NCBI RefSeq assembly: GCF_900113955.1
Contig: NZ_FORH01000003.1
Coordinates: forward strand, 372,001 to 436,000
Origin: Celeribacter neptunius
Lineage (GTDB): Bacteria > Pseudomonadota > Alphaproteobacteria > Rhodobacterales > Rhodobacteraceae
Length of the DNA stretch: 64,000 nt
Reading direction: 5' to 3'
Every line of letters begins with the position of its first letter. Position 1 is the stretch's first letter. Below are positions 44,451-54,135 of this stretch, one piece after another. The position numbers and the translations under genes are program-made. The notes beneath the pieces are model-generated. The model did not search any database. It was not told where the DNA came from and saw only the letters and a list, made by a program, of their open reading frames with translations.

Positions 44451-44474
44451 AAGGGCGCCCCGTGAGGCGCCCTT
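44451..44474. terminator. bidirectional terminator
   Basis: AAGGGCGCC (44451-44459) pairs with GGCGCCCTT (44466-44474), loop of six. Sits between the convergent phosphatase and aapP genes and serves both. Confidence 0.85.
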
Positions 44475-44497
44475 GGATTTTCAACCGGCCTGAAAAC

Positions 44498-45286
44498 TCA
44501 GTGGCCGAGGATCTGCGACAGGAAGAGCTTGGTGCGCTCCGATTTCGGATTGTTGAAGAACTCTTCCGGTTCGTTCTGTTCCACGATCTGGCCCTGATCC
44601 ATGAAGATCACCCGGTTCGCCACCTGACGGGCAAAGCCCATCTCATGGGTCACGCAGAGCATGGTCATGCCCTCTTCGGCGAGCTCGATCATGGTGTCGA
44701 GCACCTCCTTGATCATCTCCGGGTCCAAGGCCGAGGTCGGTTCATCGAACAGCATGATCCGCGGTTTCATGCAGAGCGAGCGGGCAATCGCCACACGCTG
44801 TTGCTGACCGCCGGAGAGCATGCCCGGGTATTTATGGGCCTGATCCGGAATTTTCACCTTTTCGAGGAAATGCATTGCCGTCTCTTCGGCTTCGCGCTTC
44901 GGGATCTTGCGCACCCACATCGGCGCCAGCGTACAGTTCTCGAGAATGGTCAGATGCGGAAACAGGTTGAAGTGCTGGAAGCACATGCCCACTTCCGAGC
45001 GGATCTTGTCGATATTCTTGAGATCCGAGGTGAGCTCGGTCCCGTCGACGATGATCTTGCCCTGCTGATGCTCCTCAAGACGGTTGATACAGCGGATCAT
45101 GGTCGACTTGCCAGAGCCCGAAGGCCCGGCGATGACGATCCGTTCGCCCCGGTTCACCGTCAGATTGATGTCGCGCAACACGTGGAACTCACCGTACCAC
45201 TTGTTCATGTTGGAGATCTGGATCGCCACCTCGTCGGAGACGGTCATGTGGGAACGGTCGATTTCACGTTCGATAGCTTGAGACAT
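44498..45286 (-). CDS. aapP: general L-amino acid ABC transporter ATP-binding protein
   Basis: 262 residues from the ATG at 45286 with AAAGGAG in front. Walker [10 protein letters not shown], signature LSGGQQQR, Walker B IMLFDEP and the switch His in THEMG. Polar amino-acid ABC ATPase of the AapP/GlnQ group. It is the last gene of aapJQMP, 14 bp after aapM. Confidence 0.94.
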   Translation of the reverse strand: MSQAIEREIDRSHMTVSDEVAIQISNMNKWYGEFHVLRDINLTVNRGERIVIAGPSGSGKSTMIRCINRLEEHQQGKIIVDGTELTSDLKNIDKIRSEVGMCFQHFNLFPHLTILENCTLAPMWVRKIPKREAEETAMHFLEKVKIPDQAHKYPGMLSGGQQQRVAIARSLCMKPRIMLFDEPTSALDPEMIKEVLDTMIELAEEGMTMLCVTHEMGFARQVANRVIFMDQGQIVEQNEPEEFFNNPKSERTKLFLSQILGH

Positions 45287-45300
45287 GGTCGGTCTCCTTT

Positions 45301-46617
45301 TTAACGATGGTCGGTGCGGAGCTTGCGCTCCAGCCACTGAGAATAGCGGGACATGGCGAAACAGCAGATCCAGAAGATGAGCCCGATGAAGATGTAGAGC
45401 TCCCAGGTGATGCCGTTCCAGGCGGAGTTGGCACGGATCGCCTGCGCGGCGGCCAACATGTCGAAAATCCCGATGAAGAACACCAGCGTGGTATCCTTGA
45501 ACAGGCCGATAAAGGTGTTCACGATGCCCGGGATGGAGATCTTGAGCGCCTGCGGCATGATGATCAGCCGCTGTGCCTTCCAATAATCGAGCCCCAGCGC
45601 GTCGGCCGCCTCATATTGGCCTTTCGGCAGGGCGGCGAGACCACCGCGGATCACCTCGGCCATGTAAGCCGACGAGAACAGCGTCACCATGACGATCACC
45701 CGCAGCGTCAGATCGAACTCCGTGCCCGGCGGCAGGAAATAGTTCAACAGCAGCGACGCGGTGAACAAGAGCGTGATCAGCGGCACGCCGCGGATGAACT
45801 CGATGAAACCGACACAGATGGTCTTGACGATCAGCAGGTCCGACTGACGGCCGAGCGCCAGAACGATGCCGATCGGCAGCGACAGGGCGATGCCCGAGAC
45901 ACCGATGATCACACAGATCACGAAACCACCAAGCTCACGGCTCTGGATTTCCTGAAGATGCAGGAGCGGCAGCACCTTGTTGAGGCCGGAGGTCACGGAA
46001 GGCCCGATAAAGAACCACCAGATCAACGCCACAGCGACAGCAATCAGCCCGGTGAGGCCCGAGCCAAGCGAGCGCCCCGCAAATTGCGATGCCATATATG
46101 CGAGAACGAACCCGAGCGCGACCGATACCGGCCCCCAGATCGTCCCGCCCCAGATCAGCCAGACCATCAGGAACGGGTAGACCGCCGTGATCCAAAGCAT
46201 CTTGCGCGGCAGCGCGTCAAATAGCACCGGCAGAATGGCAAGGATCAGCAGCACGAAAGCGATATGGGTGCGCCAATACTCGCTCGACGGGAAGAACGTG
46301 CCGTAAACGATCTGGTTCCAGCGCTCATTGATCACCGCCCAGCAGGCGTAATGCGTATTGCCGTGGAGATCGTTGAGGATGGTCCGGCATTCCTGCAGCG
46401 AATCCGCGGTCCAGACCCCACCGAACGCCCATGGCAAAACCGCTTTCAGCAGGGAATAGATCACATAGATCGAGACCAGCGTCAGAGCCGTATTGAACCA
46501 GCCGGAGAACAGGTTCTCGCGCATCCATTTCGCGACCCCGACCTGCCCACGCGGGGCCGGTTGCTGTTCCAGCATTTCCTTGCGCACATAAGCGAGGGGC
46601 GTGTTTTGACTACTCAT
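45301..46617 (-). CDS. aapM: general L-amino acid ABC transporter permease AapM
   Basis: 438 residues, far longer than ordinary HisM permeases, which is typical of Aap/Bzt systems. Five or more N-terminal helices precede the HisQ-type permease domain with [20 protein letters not shown] near residue 320, the EAA loop contacting the ATPase. Ends 14 bp before aapP and starts 1 bp after aapQ. Confidence 0.94.
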   Translation of the reverse strand: MSSQNTPLAYVRKEMLEQQPAPRGQVGVAKWMRENLFSGWFNTALTLVSIYVIYSLLKAVLPWAFGGVWTADSLQECRTILNDLHGNTHYACWAVINERWNQIVYGTFFPSSEYWRTHIAFVLLILAILPVLFDALPRKMLWITAVYPFLMVWLIWGGTIWGPVSVALGFVLAYMASQFAGRSLGSGLTGLIAVAVALIWWFFIGPSVTSGLNKVLPLLHLQEIQSRELGGFVICVIIGVSGIALSLPIGIVLALGRQSDLLIVKTICVGFIEFIRGVPLITLLFTASLLLNYFLPPGTEFDLTLRVIVMVTLFSSAYMAEVIRGGLAALPKGQYEAADALGLDYWKAQRLIIMPQALKISIPGIVNTFIGLFKDTTLVFFIGIFDMLAAAQAIRANSAWNGITWELYIFIGLIFWICCFAMSRYSQWLERKLRTDHR

Positions 46618-46618
46618 C

Positions 46619-47839
46619 TCAGCGCTCCTTCAACTTGACGGATTTGTTGTAGATGTTCATGCCCGACGAGATGAACAGGCTGACCACCAGATAGATCAGC
46701 ATCATCAGGAGCATGCATTCCAGCTCCCGCCCGGTGTTGTTCATCGTCGTCCCGCCGAGCGTCGCGCGCAAATCCTGATACCCCACGGCCAGGGCCAGCG
46801 AGGAGTTCTTCGTCAGGTTCAGAAACTGCGAAATCAGCGGCGGGATGATCACCCGCAGCGCCTGCGGCAGGATCACCAGGTTCATCGTCCGCGACGGGCG
46901 CAGGCCCAGCGCAAAGGCGGCTTCGGACTGGCCTTTCGAGATGGCCAGAATCCCGGAGCGTACGATCTCGGCGATGAACGCGCCGGTGTAGAAGCTCAAC
47001 GCCAGCCAGAGCGCCAGCATCGGGTTTCTGAGCATCGTGCCGCCCTGGAAGTTGAACCCTTTGAGTGCCGGCAGATCGAGCCCGATCGGGCGTCCCAAAA
47101 GGAAGAACACCAGAAGCGTCGGCACGAATAAGATGGCGAGATTGATCCAGAATTTCGGCAGGATCTGCCCCGTCGCCTCGAAGCGACGATGCGCATAGCG
47201 GTTAAAGGCCCAGATCGCCAGAAGCGACAGCAGGAAGACGAGCACCACAAAAACCGACCCCGGCCCCCAGACCGGCGCCGGAATATAGGTGCCGCGGTTG
47301 GTGACCGCCACACTGTCCCAGAGCCACATCGAGGCGGACGGAGTCTCGCCCCGGAAAGCACGCGGTTGCGGCAGCGCCTCGGAGAGCACGGCCATGGTGG
47401 CGATAATCCAGATCACCACCGGAATATTGCGAAAGGTCTCGACATAGACCGTCATCAGCTTCGAAATGAGCCAGTTTTTCGACAGGCGCAAAACGCCCGC
47501 GACCACGCCCACCACGGTGGCGAGGATACAGCCCATGAAGGCCACCAGCAGCGTGTTCAGAAGTCCGACCATCGCTGCACGCAGGTTGGTCGAGGTCGAA
47601 TCGTATTCGATCAAACGCTGGTTGATGTCGTAATTGGCCGGGTTGAACAAAAACCCGAAGTCGATTTCCTTGCCGAGATTGGCGAGGTTGGTGATCGTAT
47701 TGCGCACCAGAAACGCCGCGATGAACATGAAGGCGAGCATCGCGATCACCTGAATGGTAATCGAGCGATAACGCGTATCATAGATCAGCTGGCTGAGCCG
47801 AAAACCTTGGTCCTGCGGCGTGTCGATAGCTGTCGTCAT
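46619..47839 (-). CDS. aapQ: general L-amino acid ABC transporter permease AapQ
   Basis: 406 residues from the ATG at 47839; the longer frame to 47884 has no ribosome site. Opens RLSQLIYDTRYRSITIQVI; the EAA loop reads AEIVRSGILAISKGQSEAAF. Together with AapM it forms the channel. Preceded by a hairpin that separates it from aapJ. Confidence 0.93.
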   Translation of the reverse strand: MTTAIDTPQDQGFRLSQLIYDTRYRSITIQVIAMLAFMFIAAFLVRNTITNLANLGKEIDFGFLFNPANYDINQRLIEYDSTSTNLRAAMVGLLNTLLVAFMGCILATVVGVVAGVLRLSKNWLISKLMTVYVETFRNIPVVIWIIATMAVLSEALPQPRAFRGETPSASMWLWDSVAVTNRGTYIPAPVWGPGSVFVVLVFLLSLLAIWAFNRYAHRRFEATGQILPKFWINLAILFVPTLLVFFLLGRPIGLDLPALKGFNFQGGTMLRNPMLALWLALSFYTGAFIAEIVRSGILAISKGQSEAAFALGLRPSRTMNLVILPQALRVIIPPLISQFLNLTKNSSLALAVGYQDLRATLGGTTMNNTGRELECMLLMMLIYLVVSLFISSGMNIYNKSVKLKER

Positions 47840-47942
47840 GAGAGACGGTCCCCTATTTCCCCAGAATATGCTCCAGCAGCGCACAGGCGCTCTTTCCTGT
47901 TCGCTGAATTTATTCTTGTCTTATATGCGGAGCTCAAAAGGC

Positions 47943-47970
47943 GAAGGGCGCGGTATGATCCGCGCCCTTC
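47943..47970 (-). terminator. intra-operon hairpin between aapJ and aapQ
   Basis: GAAGGGCGCGG (47943-47953) and CCGCGCCCTTC (47960-47970) form an 11-bp perfect stem 14 bases after the aapJ stop. It probably lets the binding protein be made in excess over the permease. Confidence 0.75.
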
Positions 47971-47983
47971 CCTTTAGATGGTC

Positions 47984-49009
47984 TTAGCGGAAGGGCGGCG
48001 AGTAGATCAGGCCGCCTTCGGTCCACTGTGCGTTCAAGCCGCGCGCCAGACCCACCGGGGTGTTTTCACCGATGTTCTTCTCGAAGCTTTCGCCGTAGTT
48101 GCCAACCTGGGTGAGGATGTTCAGAGCCCAGGCGTTGTCGAGGCCGAGCATGGCGCCCAGTTCACCTTCGACACCCAGAAGACGGTTGATCTCCGGGTTG
48201 TCCGTGCCTTTGGCAAGCTCGGCGGCATTGGCCGAGGTCACACCGTATTCTTCGGCTGCGATCATCGCGTTCAGCGACCAGCGCACCACGTCACCCCAGT
48301 TGTCGTCGCCATGGCGCACGAGCGGGCCGAGCGGCTCTTTCGAGATGATTTCCGGCAGAACCACGTAGCCTTCCGGGTTTTCGAAGGACGCACGCGACGC
48401 GGCCAGAGCGGAGGCATCGGTGGTGTAGACGTCACAGGCACCGGCAAGGAACTGGTTCTGCGCCTCGGTGAAGCTTTCGACCGGAACCGGTTCGTAATCC
48501 ATGTTGTTCACACGGAAGTAGTCGGCAAGGTTGAGCTCGGTGGTGGTGCCGGTCTCGATACAAACGGTGGCACCGGAAAGCTCTTTCGCGGAGGACACGC
48601 CGAGATCTTTCGGCACCATGAAGCCCTGACCGTCGTAGTAGTTCACACCGACGAAAGTGTTCTTCAGGTCCACGTCACGCGAGAAGGTCCAGGTGGTGTT
48701 CCGGGCCAGCATATCGACCTCGCCGGAAGCCAGCGCGGTAAAGCGCACGGCCGACGTCAGCGGGGTGTATTCAACAGCTTCGGAATCGCCAAAAATAGCA
48801 GCTGCGACAGCGCGGCAGACATCGACGTCAAAGCCCACGAACTTGCCGCTCGCATCCGGCGCGGCAAAGCCGGGAGTGCCCGGGTTCACACCACACTTCA
48901 GAACGCCGCGCTCTTTCACCGCGGCGAGAGTGGACGAATCCTGAGCCATCGCCGTTCCGGCAGCCAGACCTGCCAGCGTCAGCGCGCCAAGAAATACGGA
49001 TTTTTTCAT
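47984..49009 (-). CDS. aapJ: amino acid ABC transporter substrate-binding protein AapJ
   Basis: 341 residues from the ATG at 49009 (GAAGAGG before it). Signal peptide ending GTAMA-Q, then LAAVKERGVLKCGVNPGTPG FA as in AapJ/BztA. Periplasmic receptor of broad amino-acid specificity. The 228-bp region upstream to the ATP12 gene contains its promoter, which I could not define with confidence. Confidence 0.94.
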   Translation of the reverse strand: MKKSVFLGALTLAGLAAGTAMAQDSSTLAAVKERGVLKCGVNPGTPGFAAPDASGKFVGFDVDVCRAVAAAIFGDSEAVEYTPLTSAVRFTALASGEVDMLARNTTWTFSRDVDLKNTFVGVNYYDGQGFMVPKDLGVSSAKELSGATVCIETGTTTELNLADYFRVNNMDYEPVPVESFTEAQNQFLAGACDVYTTDASALAASRASFENPEGYVVLPEIISKEPLGPLVRHGDDNWGDVVRWSLNAMIAAEEYGVTSANAAELAKGTDNPEINRLLGVEGELGAMLGLDNAWALNILTQVGNYGESFEKNIGENTPVGLARGLNAQWTEGGLIYSPPFR

Positions 49010-49237
49010 GTTTACCTCTTCCTGATATTGCACCCTTTGCGGGCGCTCTTTCCGACCCTCCCTGTGGGCCGGGGGCGATATCGAATTGGGCAAATGCCCC
49101 TTCAGTGGGCTTACATTGGAAGGATTCATTCCAGAACGTCAAGGGCGGGATCACAAATCTGCATCAACACTGAGCGACTGCCTAAACCGCTTGCAGATAT
49201 GCGCGCGGTTTCAGCGTCTCCCGCCACGAAGCGCCAA

Positions 49238-49945
49238 TTAATTGACCACTCGGTAAAACAGCGCAGCCTGAGCAAAGCTGAGACGCTTGATCTCCACGGC
49301 CTCCGCTTCCTCTTCGTCTTCCCCCCATTGTTCGAGCTGAAATTGCTCATCAACGCGCGAGATCCGCCAGGCCTCTTCGGCCGGGAGATGTCCTTCGGTC
49401 ACGGCGAAACCGAGGATCAAAGAGCCGGAAAGGGACACCAGATCGTGAAACGCCGCCAGTTCGAATGCGGTGAAATCATGGGTCTTCCGGCGCAGGGTTT
49501 GCAGCGCTTCGGAAGGTTGCGGCAGATGGATCACCCCGGCGCGCGGCTCCAACCGCGCCCCCAGATGCGTCGCGGCCCACTCGAGGATCGGGTCCCATGC
49601 TTCCTTTTGACGCGCCACTAGCTCCTTCGGATGTTCGGCCCGATAGCACAGAAGATCGCTGTCGCCATATTCCGCCAGCATATCCGCCACATCGGCTTGC
49701 TGCACCGTCACCTTGTCGATCGCGGCATTGGCGCCACGGGTCGCGGGCATGGTATTGGGATCGATCACGCCCTCCTGGGCCTGCCATTCCGCGGCGATCA
49801 GCTCAGCCAATGCCCGGGTCGGCACGATCAGCGGCGCCTTCGCCGGCGTGCGCACCGGACGCCCGTCCAGATGGACGGTAAAGCCCCCGTCGGCCTCCGC
49901 CACCGTGGTGTCTTTCCAGAACCGCTTTGCTGCCCATTCCGCCAC
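49238..49945 (-). CDS. ATP12 family F1-ATPase assembly chaperone
   Basis: 235 residues. The ATP12 pattern is clear: WAAKRFWKDTTV at the start, FTVHLDGRPVRTPAKAPLIVP, then AAEWQAQEGVIDPNTMP. In mitochondria Atp12 holds the F1 alpha subunit before assembly; the alphaproteobacterial protein is taken to do likewise. Starts 4 bp after the HAD phosphatase gene. Confidence 0.92.
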   Translation of the reverse strand: MAEWAAKRFWKDTTVAEADGGFTVHLDGRPVRTPAKAPLIVPTRALAELIAAEWQAQEGVIDPNTMPATRGANAAIDKVTVQQADVADMLAEYGDSDLLCYRAEHPKELVARQKEAWDPILEWAATHLGARLEPRAGVIHLPQPSEALQTLRRKTHDFTAFELAAFHDLVSLSGSLILGFAVTEGHLPAEEAWRISRVDEQFQLEQWGEDEEEAEAVEIKRLSFAQAALFYRVVN

Positions 49946-49948
49946 AGC

Positions 49949-50617
49949 CTATCCTTTCCAAATCTCGTCGAGCGCCGTTTCGAGCGCCTCGAACCGGTCG
50001 AGCACCACACGCGCCCCCGCCGTCAAAAGCGCCGCGCGCCCGTGGTAGCCCCAGCTGACACCGATGCCGTGACAGCGCGCCGCCCGGGCCATTTCCATGT
50101 CATAACTCGTATCCCCGATCACCACCGCGTCAGACGCCTCGACACCGGCGTCGATCAGACAGGTCTGCACCATAGACGGGTGCGGTTTCGACGGATGATC
50201 ATCGGCGCTCTGTGCCGAGATAAACAGATCCGCGAAGTCCCAGCCCGCCATCAGCGCCGTCAGCCCGCGCCGGCTCTTGCCGGTGGCAATGGCGAGATAC
50301 AGATCGTCGCGCGCGCCCAATCGCCGGATCATTTCTTCGGCCCCGGGATAGAGCGGCGAGGCCGCCGGTCCCTGCGCCAGACGATGTTCCTGAAACGCGG
50401 CCTTATAGGCTTCGATCATCTGCTCCAGCCTGACCTCTTCCGCCTCGGGCGCGAGATGCCGCATCGCCAGCGGCAGGGACAGGCCCACAATCGACAGGAT
50501 CGTGTCCCGCCCCGGCACCGGCAGATCTCCGGCGGCAAAGGCGGCTTCCATCGAGGCGATGATATGCGCCTGGCTGTCGACCAGCGTACCGTCGACGTCG
50601 AAAATGACCAGCTTCAT
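49949..50617 (-). CDS. HAD-IA family hydrolase, phosphoglycolate phosphatase-like
   Basis: 222 residues from the ATG at 50617, overlapping the rluC stop. HAD motifs: nucleophile in FDVDGTLVDSQ, motif II Thr in IATGKS, Lys in KPHP, and acidic motif IV in GDTSYDM. It is shorter than Gph and probably acts on a small phosphate ester. In Rhodobacteraceae it is usually found between rluC and ATP12, as here. Confidence 0.88.
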   Translation of the reverse strand: MKLVIFDVDGTLVDSQAHIIASMEAAFAAGDLPVPGRDTILSIVGLSLPLAMRHLAPEAEEVRLEQMIEAYKAAFQEHRLAQGPAASPLYPGAEEMIRRLGARDDLYLAIATGKSRRGLTALMAGWDFADLFISAQSADDHPSKPHPSMVQTCLIDAGVEASDAVVIGDTSYDMEMARAARCHGIGVSWGYHGRAALLTAGARVVLDRFEALETALDEIWKG

Positions 50618-51663
50618 CCGCGCAGCTCCTCGAAGGGATCCTCCGCGGCGAGATCTTCGGTCCAACCGAAGGTCTCCCAGCTCTGCGCCATGTGATCGGG
50701 CAAGGGCGCGGTGACGGTGATCACCTTCTTGGTCACCGGATGTTCAAAGGTCAGACTGCGTGCGTGCAGGTGCAGTTTCTTCGAAATGATCCCGCCCAGC
50801 TGCGCGCCCCAGCCATCGCCGAGGTTCTCCTGCCCCGAGCCCCCGTATTTACCGTCGCCAATGATCGGATGGCCGATCTCCGCCATATGGGCGCGCAGCT
50901 GGTGCGTCCGCCCGGTGATTGGCTCCATCGCCACCCAAGAGGCGCGCGAGGCCACCCGGTAGAGCGTCGCATAAAGCGTATGCGCGCGTTTCGCGCCTTC
51001 GGTGGCATCGATGTCGCGCGGATGCACAGCGATCATCTTTTCGCCCTCGCCGCTCTTGCCACGACCGCGCGCCTTCACCAGCCCGTATTTGATCTCGCCG
51101 AGATAGGGCACGGGTACACCGGCGACCAAGGCCCAGTAGATCTTGCGCGTGTTCTTGTGTCGAAACGCCTCGGTCAATTTCGACGCCATCGCAGGTGTGC
51201 GCGCCAAGGCGAGCACACCGGATGTGTCCTTGTCGAGACGGTGCACGAGGCGCGGCTTTTCCGGGAAATCACCCTGAAGCGCCACCGAGAGCCCGTCGAC
51301 ATGGCGGGTCTGTTTCGAGCCGCCCTGTGTCGGCAGGCCGGCCGGCTTGTTGATCACGATGATATGCTCGTCCTGATAGATCACCGCATCGCGCATCATC
51401 TTGGCATCGGCGGCCGAGATCTTCTCCGCGTCGCGTTTCGGCTTCGGTGCGTTCTCATCGGGCAGTGGCGGCACGCGGATTTCCATCCCCGGCCCGACCC
51501 GGCTGTTGGATTTCGCCCGTGCACCATCGACGCGGATCTCGCCCTTGCGGCACATCTTTTCGATGTTGCCCTGAGTCAGCTGCGGAAACATTTTGCGGAA
51601 CCAGCGGTCCAGCCGTTGTTCCGGTTGATCGTCGCCGATCGTGATCATCTGAACCCGGCTCAT
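50614..51663 (-). CDS. rluC: 23S rRNA pseudouridine(955/2504/2580) synthase
   Basis: 349 residues. S4 domain at the N-terminus (QRLDRWFRKMFPQLTQGNIE), then the RluA-type catalytic motif HRLDKDTSGVL with the nucleophilic Asp, and GRTHQLRAHM. An inserted stretch (GRGKSGEGEKM) is usual in the Roseobacter group. Overlaps both the HAD gene and crcB by ATGA. Confidence 0.9.
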   Translation of the reverse strand: MSRVQMITIGDDQPEQRLDRWFRKMFPQLTQGNIEKMCRKGEIRVDGARAKSNSRVGPGMEIRVPPLPDENAPKPKRDAEKISAADAKMMRDAVIYQDEHIIVINKPAGLPTQGGSKQTRHVDGLSVALQGDFPEKPRLVHRLDKDTSGVLALARTPAMASKLTEAFRHKNTRKIYWALVAGVPVPYLGEIKYGLVKARGRGKSGEGEKMIAVHPRDIDATEGAKRAHTLYATLYRVASRASWVAMEPITGRTHQLRAHMAEIGHPIIGDGKYGGSGQENLGDGWGAQLGGIISKKLHLHARSLTFEHPVTKKVITVTAPLPDHMAQSWETFGWTEDLAAEDPFEELRG

Positions 51664-52034
51664 GCGTAGAAACTCCGTGCAGAATAAAGACCAAGGGCGA
51701 TGCCTCCGAGCGCCAACACCAGCGTGCCCGCGACATAAGCCGCGGCAAACGCGTAGTCACCGCGCTCGAAAATGGTCATCGCGTCGAGAGAGAAGGCCGA
51801 ATAGGTGGTAAAGCCCCCGAGCATCCCGGTCATCAACAGAGGCGCGTAGCGGTTGCCATCCTCATGCGCCAGGATCACCACGATCACCCCCATCAGGAAC
51901 GAACCGAGGAAGTTCACGAACATCGTGTTCCAGGGGAAGCTCTTGCCCATCAGATGGGTGATGCCGAGGCCGGACAGATAGCGCGCCGATGCGCCGAGTG
52001 CGCCGCCCAGGGCGACTTGTATCAAGGGTGCCAT
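51660..52034 (-). CDS. crcB: fluoride efflux protein CrcB
   Basis: 124 residues, four membrane helices. Family motifs GGALGASARYLSG, NTMFVNFLGSFLMG (Asn and Gly ring) and GMLGGFTTYSAFS with the fluoride-lining Phe/Thr. A dual-topology fluoride channel. No fluoride riboswitch could be made out in the 48 bp before it; it is probably read from the rarA promoter. Confidence 0.93.
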   Translation of the reverse strand: MAPLIQVALGGALGASARYLSGLGITHLMGKSFPWNTMFVNFLGSFLMGVIVVILAHEDGNRYAPLLMTGMLGGFTTYSAFSLDAMTIFERGDYAFAAAYVAGTLVLALGGIALGLYSARSFYA

Positions 52035-52082
52035 ATCAATCTCTCCGTTTCGTCCCTGCCATGCGGGTCAGGCTCGGAAATG

Positions 52083-53408
52083 TCAAGTTTTGCCGGATTT
52101 CTTGCGCTCCTCGCGCAGCTTGTCGAAATAGCTCACGCGTTTCGACAGCTCGCGCTCGAAACCACGTTCCACCGGTTTGTAGAACTGGGTGCGTGGTAAA
52201 CTGTCCGGGAAATAGTTCTGACCGGAGAAGCCGTCTTCGGCGTCATGGTCGTAAGCATAGCCCGCGCCATAGCCCTGTTCCGCCATCAGCTTGGTCGGTG
52301 CATTGAGGATATGATGCGGCGGTGGTTCCGAGCCGGTCTTGCGCGCCGCTTCGCGGGACGCCTTATAGGCCGTGTAGACCGCGTTGGATTTTGGTGCGAG
52401 CGCCAGATAGACCACGGCCTGCGCCAGCGCCAATTCACCCTCGGGCGACCCCAAACGTTCATATGTCTCCCAGGCATGAAGCGCGATCGTATGTGCCTGT
52501 GGATCGGCCAATTGAATATCCTCCACCGCCATGCGCAACAGGCGGCGCGCCAGATAGCGCGGGTCCTCGCCGCCCTCAAGCATGCGATTGAACCAGTAGA
52601 GCGCGGCATCCGGGTCCGACCCGCGCACCGATTTGTGCAGGGCCGAGATCAGATTGTAATGCTCGTCGCCGGACTTGTCATATTTCGCCGCCCGCCGCAT
52701 CAGCCGCTTGCCGAGCTGTTCCGCATCCAATGGCTCTTTGACAGTCCAGGCGGAGACCTGTTCGATCAAATTGAGAAGCGTGCGCCCGTCGCCATCCGCC
52801 ATCTCATAGAGCGCATGACGCGCCGCCTCGGTGAGCGGCAGGGGCTTTCCAAGCTCGTCCTCGGCGCGGAGGGTCAGGTCTTCGAGATCCTCGGGCGACA
52901 GGCGGGTCAGAACCATGACCTGCGCACGCGAGAGCACGGCGGCGTTGAGCTCAAAGGACGGGTTCTCGGTCGTAGCCCCGACCAGAAGGATGGTGCCATC
53001 CTCCATATGTGGCAGGAAACTGTCCTGCTGCGCCTTGTTGAAACGATGAATCTCGTCGACGAACAAGAGCGTCCCCTGCCCGTTCTGCCGTCGCATCTTG
53101 GCGGCTTCAAAAACCTTGCGGAGCTCCGGCACACCGGAAAAAATTGCGGAAATCTGGATGAAATGCAGATCCGTCTCGTCTGCCAGAAGCCGGGCGATCG
53201 TGGTTTTTCCGACCCCGGGCGGCCCCCAGAAAATAATCGATGACAGGGCACCTGCGGCCAGCATCACGCCCAGCGGCGCATCCGGACCCAGAACCTGTTT
53301 CTGACCGATCACCTCGGCGAGCGTCTGCGGGCGCAGCCGGTCCGCCAGCGGCCTCGGCGCTTTGCCTTTGGGGTCTGGGATGTCGGAAGAGGAGAATAAG
53401 TCGGCCAT
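52083..53408 (-). CDS. rarA: replication-associated recombination protein A
   Basis: 441 residues. AAA+ ATPase with Walker A GPPGVGKTT, Walker B LFVDEIHRFNK, sensor GATTENPSF and the C-terminal tetramerisation part ending DSLPRTQFYKPVERGFE. The family (RarA/MgsA/WRNIP1) acts at stalled forks together with SSB. First gene of the rarA-crcB-rluC-HAD-ATP12 run. Confidence 0.95.
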   Translation of the reverse strand: MADLFSSSDIPDPKGKAPRPLADRLRPQTLAEVIGQKQVLGPDAPLGVMLAAGALSSIIFWGPPGVGKTTIARLLADETDLHFIQISAIFSGVPELRKVFEAAKMRRQNGQGTLLFVDEIHRFNKAQQDSFLPHMEDGTILLVGATTENPSFELNAAVLSRAQVMVLTRLSPEDLEDLTLRAEDELGKPLPLTEAARHALYEMADGDGRTLLNLIEQVSAWTVKEPLDAEQLGKRLMRRAAKYDKSGDEHYNLISALHKSVRGSDPDAALYWFNRMLEGGEDPRYLARRLLRMAVEDIQLADPQAHTIALHAWETYERLGSPEGELALAQAVVYLALAPKSNAVYTAYKASREAARKTGSEPPPHHILNAPTKLMAEQGYGAGYAYDHDAEDGFSGQNYFPDSLPRTQFYKPVERGFERELSKRVSYFDKLREERKKSGKT

Positions 53409-53493
53409 GGCGCGAAGTTACGCCGCCGATACGCGATGGGAAAGAGGTTTCGGGACCGAAGTCATCGCTTTCGGCCCCGAGCCTTCGGGGAAA

Positions 53494-54081
53494 CTAATGC
53501 AGCTTGTTACTGAGATTGATCTGCATACAGGCATTCTTCGCGCCGCCGATATCCATCACCCGGCCGATGATGTCGATATCGAGCCCGACTCGACGCCCCC
53601 AGCGATCCCCATGTTCCGGAATAAGACAGATCACCGAGGTCGCCCCCAGAGCCCGTGCCGAGTTGGTCATTTCGCCGATCAGGCTCATCTGCACCCGCAT
53701 CCGCTGTTTCGCAGGCACGCGCGGCGAGACGAAAATCCGGCTCGATTCCCAGACATGCGGCGCAACCGGTGCCTCGTCGAACAACAGATCCTCGGGGATT
53801 GTGTCCAACAATCCACGTTGTGCGTCTCTGATCATGTAGGAATAGATGCCACATTTGGTGGTCGTAGGCGTCAGGCGGATACCTGCCAGGACTTCGCCAA
53901 ACTCATGCACCGCGATCCAGCGAGATGCGGGCGTGTCGTATTGGTCGTATTCCATACCATCTGCCTCTGGCAGGTCCCACTTCGCATGCTGGATAAATGT
54001 TTCATGCCGGGCGCGAAGCATATTGGCGAAGAGATCGCCGTAATTGTGCAGATTGGCAAAAGAAAGCGTGGTCGTTTGCAT
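53494..54081 (-). CDS. LuxI-type acyl-homoserine lactone synthase
   Basis: 195 residues. Residues conserved in LuxI enzymes are present in order: RARHETF, KWDLP, YDQYDTP (Asp pair), AGIRLTPT (Arg), WESSRIFVS (Glu and Arg). It makes an acyl-HSL from SAM and acyl-ACP. GGAGAC precedes the start. Lies 54 bp after the luxR stop on the same strand, so they may be one operon; a 15-bp palindrome is in between. The 85 bp to rarA hold nothing. Confidence 0.9.
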   Translation of the reverse strand: MQTTTLSFANLHNYGDLFANMLRARHETFIQHAKWDLPEADGMEYDQYDTPASRWIAVHEFGEVLAGIRLTPTTTKCGIYSYMIRDAQRGLLDTIPEDLLFDEAPVAPHVWESSRIFVSPRVPAKQRMRVQMSLIGEMTNSARALGATSVICLIPEHGDRWGRRVGLDIDIIGRVMDIGGAKNACMQINLSNKLH

Positions 54082-54099
54082 GGTACGTCTCCGATGTTG

Positions 54100-54114
54100 G
54101 TTGATTTCATCAAC
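54100..54114. promoter_or_regulatory. lux-box-like palindrome before luxI
   Basis: GTTGATTTCATCAAC is a perfect 6+3+6 inverted repeat 19 bp before the luxI ATG, extended by GTTG/CAAC-like flanks on both sides. It is shorter than a canonical 20-bp lux box. Candidate site for the adjacent LuxR protein; because it is downstream of luxR it could also be a repressor site. Confidence 0.45.
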
Positions 54115-54135
54115 GCAACGCGGGAGGAAGTACCG

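Noticed and set aside
52035-52082. Possible fluoride riboswitch before crcB
   Set aside because: Only 48 bp are available and the conserved pseudoknot sequences of the crcB motif are not seen; the gene is probably co-transcribed with rarA.
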